Source of the DNA: Laetiporus sulphureus 93-53
Taxonomy: Eukaryota; Basidiomycota; Agaricomycetes; Polyporales; Laetiporaceae
Reading direction: 5' to 3'
DNA length: 64,000 nt
Assembly: GCF_001632365.1 (NCBI RefSeq)
Contig: NW_024468563.1
Coordinates: 181,392-245,391 of the forward strand
Under the pieces are notes generated by a model, which had not been told where the DNA came from, did not search any database, and saw nothing but the letters and a program-made list of their open reading frames with translations. Shown piece by piece: positions 56,654-64,000 of this stretch; position 1 is the first letter of the stretch; each line of letters starts with the position of its first letter. The position numbers and the translations under genes were made by a program.

Positions 56654-59600
56654 CGGTATATCAGTCAGTGATATCTCTGTTTAAGGTGTCAATCGTCTAC
56701 AATCTTTCCTGTGCAGTCATGGACTCCGTACCTAACGTGAATGCAGACTCGGACTCGCCGCCAAGAGAGATCAGTACCTGAGCGGCTGCTGAATTCGCTC
56801 GATGTGGCTGCAAGCTCGACCTCTTGTACACGGCCGCAGACTAACTCTGTGGCTTGCCTCGATAGCAAATCGATGCGGGAGTAAATACGATCTTGAGTTT
56901 CAGGTCATCTTGAGGCTGTATGATGATGGGCGGCCCGGGGCGCTCGGCACCAGTCTGAGTGTGGCGCGCCCAGTCCGTATATCAGACCTGGCCAATCATT
57001 GAGTATGCCTAGATGTCAAAAATTAAAACAGTTCCAAGTGTGAATCAAATGTCAGAAGGAGTCTGTCCTACATCTAAAACTGAGACGAATCACTGTCTCT
57101 GAATATTAATGAATACCCACGGGAAAGGTGATAACTGCAGTGTCTTCACACGCCACAGACGCGCCATACCTTCAAGACACTGCCATGGTTTTGGACGTCT
57201 TAACTGCTCCACTTTGCGGCTTTCCTAGCAGGAAAAAAGAACCACTGACCTTGAGCAAAGTGGAGGGGTACATTGTAGCATCGCCACGGCGGGGCACTCT
57301 TGTAAGTTCGTGGCCACAATGCCACATGGCACATGTTGATGGCCACGATAGCACCACGTGGAGCTGAGCATCGTGACCTCAGTATCTAATCACGTGACAA
57401 GTACAGCGCGTCGCAGCGCATCTGGGCCGATTTCCCCGGCAAGGGCTTTCGATTGTTTTACTTTGCCTCTAACGATCAAAAACCCGCGCTTGGGCTTCAA
57501 TTCTACGCCGTTTCCCAGCTCTCCTTGTGAGAAAAACTCTGTTATGGCCTGCTGCTCACAGGCGAGTGACGGGAGCTTGCCGTCCTGGTGACAATTCTGG
57601 CTTTGAAATCTGCGGACAACTCAGAGACCACGATCGCTGCAGAATGGTTCAAAGGTCTAAAGCGCGAATCTCTGTGGGGATGTGTCGGCAGCTTGATGCC
57701 ACATGCAATACAATATGGTGGCCCTTCCACGGCGCGGTAGGAACTCCACAGTGAGTTCATTATGTTTAATCTTGAGCTACTCATTGATATCTACGCAAGA
57801 TGATCCCGGCTTGGCGAGCTTAGAGACGGGCTCATGTGATAACGGCTTGCGTGTGACCAACGATGATGATGCAGTGTCATGGTCTGGTCTGTGGTATTTC
57901 AGTACATGTCAAGCTTTCGGGGCGATTGGACGACTGAGAAATATATAACTTCTCTTTCAAACGACCGATGTGCGCGAGTCAGATACCATTTCCAAGATCA
58001 TCCAGCCAAGTCTGGTCATGCATGCAAGCGGAAGACATTGCAAAAAGAATGTTCGCGTCCATCGCTCTCTCAAGAGCAAACGGCATCAGCATTGCATCCT
58101 CGGTACACGTAACGCGAAACACGAAGACCGCAATGAGACAGAAAGCTCCCAATCCACGTGCAGTTGATTGTTGCAGAATGTTCGAGCACCAGGCAAACCG
58201 GAACAGAAGACGTAGCCAATGTCGCATCATCGTCTAGCATGTTATGACATAGGGATTGGGCAATTCATGGGGCGAAACCGCATGCCCTATGCGAACAGCA
58301 GCAACAATGTTGTGGGAATGTAGGAAATAAGAAGCTCGACATCAAGGATCAAGCACGAAGATATCAATATGGAATCCACGATGCCATACTAGACTGACAA
58401 TGAGCGATGTCTACTTGTCACATAAGAAGAAAAACCGCGTAAACCAGGTTACAGCAAAGTTTGCCCGCCGACGCTCACCTCGAAGGCAGCGCAGCCGAGG
58501 AAAGCCCTGCAGCCTGACAAAGCCCAGCATGGCACTCACCCGCTCGTTTCTAACCGCAATTTACATCTAAAACGTCTGGCATCAAGCCCTTGGCCGGCTC
58601 GTGACGATATGTCTGATAAAGCGGCCGTCTGATCGAAACCACAATGCACTGCAGTAAACGAGCATTGATCAGCCGTCCATCGGCGCGAGAAGACAAAATA
58701 CACAGTTATCGCGGAGATTCCGGATTTTTTCAGCGACGATGATGCGAGCGAGATAATCTACACCTTCTATGAGTCGGTTACAAGGCGAGGAGCACGTATA
58801 AGTGACGACGAACCATTAAACTTGGAATGACGTGTCAGACGAAACGATCTCAATCCCTTCCCCCCACATGTATCCATCAAGCTTCCAATCGAGGTTGACA
58901 ATGACAAGCATTACCCAGAAGTCCCACGAGATATCATTTCAGCCGGAGACATTAGTGTAGACGGCCATCGCTCAGGAGAGGCTCGGCAAAACAAGTGGAG
59001 AAGTCAGTAAGGCAGCTACGCACGATTTGAACAAACGGGTGGCTCCGCATCGATAAGAACTAGTCCCCTTCCTGGAAGCTTGAATGCTGGCAAGGCAATC
59101 ATGAAATAGGACGCTACAGTGGATACAATTAGTCCATCAGGCAGGCGTTGACTCAAGGTTGCCATCGGGAAAGGCGGAGCTCGTAAAGGATGTGGCTGCC
59201 GAGGCTGTGCACCAGTCGCGCGATCGGCGATGCGAGGCATTCGGCTTGTATCTTCGAGTAGTGTAGGACGGGTGCAGGACGGGTCCGTAGGTCGTAGATC
59301 GTCCAGGGCTGCTCTTCCCGTAGGCGAGACAAGAGCCCACGGGAAAAATGCATGGAACAGGGGGATTTAACCCGTTTGCATACGGTAAGTCGGCGTTGGA
59401 GCGGCGCACAACTAGACGACGCGACAACCTTATTATGTTCCCGCGGCACCTCCGCATCCCCTCGCAACTTGAAATACTCCCGCGAACAATGTCGCGCGGC
59501 TGTCCCCACTCACTCGCTGCCTCTTGCTGTGGCCTCCAACTTTCTGGCAGTAGACACACACTTCGAGACGATCGTGGACTACAAGAAGGCAAGTCATCAG

Positions 59601-62600
59601 CAAATCTGACCGATATGGCATCGCTGGGGGGTCAAATGCTCTTTGGTGAGCTTTATGTTGGCGCCCCGACGGCGCAACTGACGAACCACATGGACGGCAA
59701 AGTACTGTTTCAGGGTACATAGATTTTAGGCAAACTTTCGACATCCCAAGAGGTGGCACGGTCGGTCCTATCTGCGTCGCCGCCTCGTTGTGGGCAGCTC
59801 ATCGATCCACAGAAGCACATCAACTTTCTCAGCCCCTTAACCAATGATACCTATCGGGGGCCTCCCAGAGTCATGACTGTAAGTCCTGAACCATTGTATC
59901 TGAGCTAATGCTCTGCTTTCCAGAGCGGGCTTTGCCTCGTAACGACCCCACAGCGGCGACGGTCGATGAGCGCCAACAGTCACGGTAACATCGTGACAAT
60001 ATGTCACTGCATAGGGAGGTTTGTGGCCAATTCGTCAATCGATGATGAATGGGGGCAATTTATCATCAATAGGAAACAACGCATTGTCTTCGTAGACGTA
60101 GACAGCAGATAGCAGATGAAGAATATCCAAGAAATCCGCGTGATATAGGCAGAAGAGCTTCCCAACGCAAGCCAACCGGCGTCAAGATTCAAGATTACTA
60201 TCGACTGAGGAAGATCACGGCTGACCAGGTCCTCGTTATATGGGTGTCGAACATACACCAGTCACGACGCATCCTGGTTGGCATCCAATGCTTGCTCGTG
60301 GACAGCGACAGCATACCGTTCGGATATATGCCAGTTTCCCATCCAAATGCGCGACGCAAAGCATGGTCGCATCGCATGTCCTTCCATATTACATCCACCC
60401 AACGCAGAACCGTTTATGAAAGGAGAGGAAGATTGTATATGTCGAGCAGGACGTACCTCTCGTTCCGTCGCTGGCTGTCATTCGCGACTCCCGCAAAGCC
60501 GAAGCGTGGCCTATGGGGCTAGAAAACGCGTCCGGTCCTTTTCCCATACAGTATCATCATGGCGGAATGAGCAGCGTGGGCCGCTGCGCGGTGCGCGGTG
60601 ATCGCAGCGATTTGCGTCGCCTCCATCCGCGTCGACAGAGCCTCAGAGTTCATGATAATATCATGAGGAGCTGTCGGTCGTCTTCATGTTCAGAATATCG
60701 ACAAGCGTCCCAGAAGACCATGAGCAGGCTTAGAACACATTTCGACCATGATGTTCAGCTAGAGATATTGACGAGCTCGACGAAGATAGGGACGGTGGAG
60801 GAATTAGAGACAGGTCCAATCTTCCTTCAGCGGTGCCACCATGAGACGTAGAACAACGAGCAGGTCGCCGGGACGGAAGAAGTGGTTCGTGGGTGATGGG
60901 GGCTGCACAAATGGCCGCGGACGACTCACCGCGCCACCGCTCGCTTGCCGCGTCCACGCCTGCCCACGCGAACGCACCTTGCACCTTGCTCGAAACAACG
61001 TCTCCCATTGCTGCGATGAACCTCTACCTAGTCACGCCCACAACTCTGGTATTCTACGTCCCACAAACACCTTGTCCAATTCCTGTAATGTACCGTCTCA
61101 CTGCCACCCACCGTCGCTTCCGGTTTCCCCATGCCACCTCTCGATAGCATGAAGACGCACGTCGCAGACTCTGTGATGCTACGCTCGGTCCTCACCATCT
61201 TCGCTGGAAGTTCTCGCCATCTTTGTCGATCCATATCTATAATTGCACGGCGATCCGTGAATCCTCATGATTCTCTTGATCATGCCATGCAAAATACGCT
61301 CGTCCTCCCGTGCTCGAAGTGGCAACACCTACCTCGCGACATCAAACGCCGACAGAATCTGCAACCGGTACTCTCAGCCTTCATCATCTTAACGTGAGGT
61401 CCTTGCCATTCCCCGCCGGCCGCCCCCCTTAACGGGACTGCAAGTCGTGCACTCTCATGAACCTGTCGATCGCGTCCTACGGAGGTTGCTCTTGCCGACC
61501 TAGGTCTTTGCTATCCGTCTGGATGACCTGAAGGCGACTTTCTCAGTGCGAACCATTCGCATGCGCCCCTTTCTCCGAACGTCTTTCTATGTGAAGGTTC
61601 TCGATATGTCCGCCCGTAGTCGGCATGCCTGCACGGAGTCAACCATTCCGCAGGCTGTGCTGTGGTGGAGGAATAACAAATAGCGGAGAAGCACTCGTGG
61701 CCACGGTGGTGAGTTCATGTTATTTACTGTCTGGATGGATGTCGGACACATCAACGGGACTACGAGCTCATTTTGCTTCGGTACTCTTTCAGAGATGTTC
61801 TGCGGACGTAGCAAACCAGTATAGGGTTCCTTTGAGCTTACTGGCCGCAGACACGTTCCTTTGAGTTTACTGGCCACAGACACGTTCCTTTGAGTATTCT
61901 CGACTCACACGCATTCTATATTCGGGACGCTCCTCGACATCCTCGCTATCGTGATGCACGGAAAGTATTATGTGAACACTCTCGCCGCTCTCTGTATCTG
62001 CGTAAACCCATCCGGCCTGTGCTTCTCATATGACCCAGAATTGCTCTTTCTTACTTATAACACGACTTTGCTGTGTGCAGTCGCCGCCGTGCACGGGCGA
62101 CGTTGATCGGCCATCGTCGGCTCTGCTTTCCCCGCTTTCATTGGTGGAGATCGGGACAACACAATCAACTTGGGGAGATAAACTTCTCTTTCCTACGATT
62201 GTCGTACTCTGCGGGCGGGATTCTATGGATGTGTTTGATGCAACTGCGGCGTCGTCCGTGGCGTGGACGACTCCTCAGTCGCTTGAGAAAAAGCACCGTG
62301 GCGCCAGTACCAAGTCGCTGTTACTATACATCGTTTTGCTACTCCTCAGATCGACGGACGATTTCTAAGCAGCGACGACGCTCATCTTCGGGATCGCCAA
62401 TCCTACCATACCAGGGTCCGGCTCCCGGCAACCCCTTCGGGACACGTTGAGATGGGTGGTGCATCAGTATGCAAAGCCGCGAGTCCTCATGATTACACAC
62501 ACATATATATGTAGTCCTCGCTGGTGCTGGTGCAGGATGGCTCTCAGCTTCTCGACTTCCCGACTGCCCACGCCTGGTCATGCAAATCCGGTGGAAACTT

Positions 62601-64000
62601 CGTACGTACAGAGCGGCTGTGATCGTCCGATCTCGTATATCCAGCTCAACGCCCACTCAGATCCCTTCCGTTGACGCCTCCCAAAGGCTCAAGCGCTCAA
62701 GACTGAAGACCCAACAAGAACATGAATCCATTCAAGGTGCGTATCCCCACCTCTATCCAAGTCATTTATCCTGCAGAACTCAACAGCCGTAACCTGCTCA
62801 CTAGACCATCGACCTCGCTCAAGGATCACAAACCAGCTCCCACCTCTCAAGAATAAAAATAAAATAAAAACTACGCAAATGTATCCCACCCACATCGTAC
62901 GTATCTTCTCATCCCCCTCGCTCACGACCCGTCCTGAATCCTGACCATTTCTCAATTCCTACTAGTCAAGGACCGCACGAGGGTAAGTCCCCACGACGTA
63001 AATCTCAAAGCGAATGACTGATTGACCTTGCGCATATCATAATAGGACACGGCGAGGATCGGGATCAGAGGAAGAGTCTTGGTAGTGGGCATGTATGGAA
63101 GAATGAGAATATAAAGCGTTCACAAAAATTTTTCAGACATGCGATGTGACAGTCAGGCGATCGATTGATCGAAAGCGCATGCACAAAGCACAAAACTCGA
63201 AGCTTAGCACAAGCTACGAGTGAAATGATTGACATCTCGCACGACCTGTGCGCGAGGGTCATCTAACCGATATGCCCGTCTCGCCTTGGATGTCTTATAT
63301 TCCAGCGCTCTGGGCAATTAAACCCAGTAACAGGATGTATCAAAACTGTGTCTGCGCCACCATTTCAGGCGAGTCGGCCTACAAAGCCCACACAGCATCG
63401 TGCTATCAGCAAGCGCGGAGCATACGGTGCCACACAGTTTTAACTCGACGAGTCGGTCGGGGAAGCGCGGTTTAGGGTCAGGATACACCGCGCGCGAAAC
63501 GCGCCTTGCTCGGACTCCGACGGTTTGAGGCGGCCAAGCGTTGTTTGAGCGACGGTCGGCTTGTGCGCACCACTGCGAGCCTATTCAGTGCATGGTGGCC
63601 GCTATGTTTGAAAATCGCGACGCAGGAATTGATTATACGGCGATCATTGATCAGCGCTTGATCGATGAGCAACCGAGACGAGGGTCCTGACATGAGCGAA
63701 TGTACATTGGGTCTCACTGCGCCAATCTGATGGCATGTCATCTCTCGTCTACATTATATCTAAAGCCACGGCCGCCACAGAGCATGCGCCTTCCGATAAA
63801 GCTGACCGTGTAATCTGGGTCTCTCAACCGGTGTGTCCTGAATTGTAGAGTTTCATTGGAGGGCGCCACCTCTTCTGTCGTCACTCGTGCTGGGACTCGA
63901 CAACTCCCGTCTACCATGACATTGCCACATACCGCTTATGCTACGACTGAATTGACAATACTTAGCTGTTTCCAAGGATTGCATTCATACTCAATACCGA
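56654..64000. other. 7.3-kb region without a supported gene
   Basis: Frames up to about 150 codons occur (minus 59137-59592 overlapping minus 59153-59509 in another frame; plus 62073-62450). None has a domain, an exon chain or a related copy in the window. A short tandem repeat lies at 61826-61894. The two long overlapping minus-strand frames near 59.3 kb may hide one exon of an unrecognised gene. Confidence 0.3.
61826..61894. repeat. 29-bp tandem repeat, about 2.4 copies
   Basis: The units start GTTCCTTTGAG at 61826, 61855 and 61884. The first two full units differ at two positions; the third is partial (11 nt). No gene context is seen. Confidence 0.8.

Noticed and set aside
59137..59592. 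Two overlapping long minus-strand frames
   Set aside because: Both are open in different phases with no motif. At most one is coding, and I cannot tell which.
62721..63100. Chain of tiny possible exons starting MNPFK with good splice sites
   Set aside because: The product would be about 25 residues with no recognised family. The splice sites may be chance in a pyrimidine-rich stretch.

Overview
The window looks like nuclear DNA of an agaricomycete (mushroom-forming basidiomycete). Genes are split by many short introns, mostly 40-65 nt, with GT-AG and occasional GC-AG ends, and several families present are typical of that group. I rebuilt the gene models by hand from conserved protein frames and splice sites. 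Most complete models sum to a multiple of three, but none is backed by transcripts.

Layout. 1-2183 (-): 5' part of a bifunctional lysine-ketoglutarate reductase/saccharopine dehydrogenase, running off the left edge. 3378-4959 (+): MID1-type calcium-channel subunit. 5638-8511 (+): a 717-aa protein joining nine CCHC zinc knuckles, TPRs and a J domain. 9099-10393 (+): NSE4 kleisin of SMC5/6, convergent with 10761-15111 (-): valyl-tRNA synthetase with a mitochondrial-type N-terminal extension. 15379-16674 (-): ASXH/DEUBAD-type protein. 18828-21363 (-): two tandem secreted paralogues. 27651-30022 (+): cytochrome P450. 34226-37991 (+): MAK21/NOC1 ribosome-assembly factor. 39320-41897 (-): Ser/Thr-rich single-pass membrane protein broken by a 695-nt assembly gap. 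46587-48453 (+): polytopic membrane protein with an in-frame TGA near its C-terminus. 48793-50860 (-): WRAP73/Wdr8 WD-repeat protein. 51348-53170 (+): F-box protein. 53541-54217 (+): decayed partial copy of the uncharacterised gene at 55464-56653 (-).

The housekeeping genes (tRNA charging, SMC5/6, 60S assembly, spindle-pole WD protein, lysine metabolism) cluster at 1-16.7 kb, 34-38 kb and 48.8-50.9 kb. Between them lie accessory blocks poor in recognisable genes (16.7-18.8, 21.4-27.6, 30-34.2, 41.9-46.6 and 56.7-64 kb). These carry duplicated segments, decayed copies and lineage-specific families.

The strongest candidates for something undescribed are the zinc-knuckle/TPR/J-domain fusion and a set of very small exons. 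The most extreme is an apparent one-nucleotide exon inside the haem-cysteine codon of the P450. The others are a 10-nt exon in the F-box gene and a 17-nt exon in the lysine-degradation gene.
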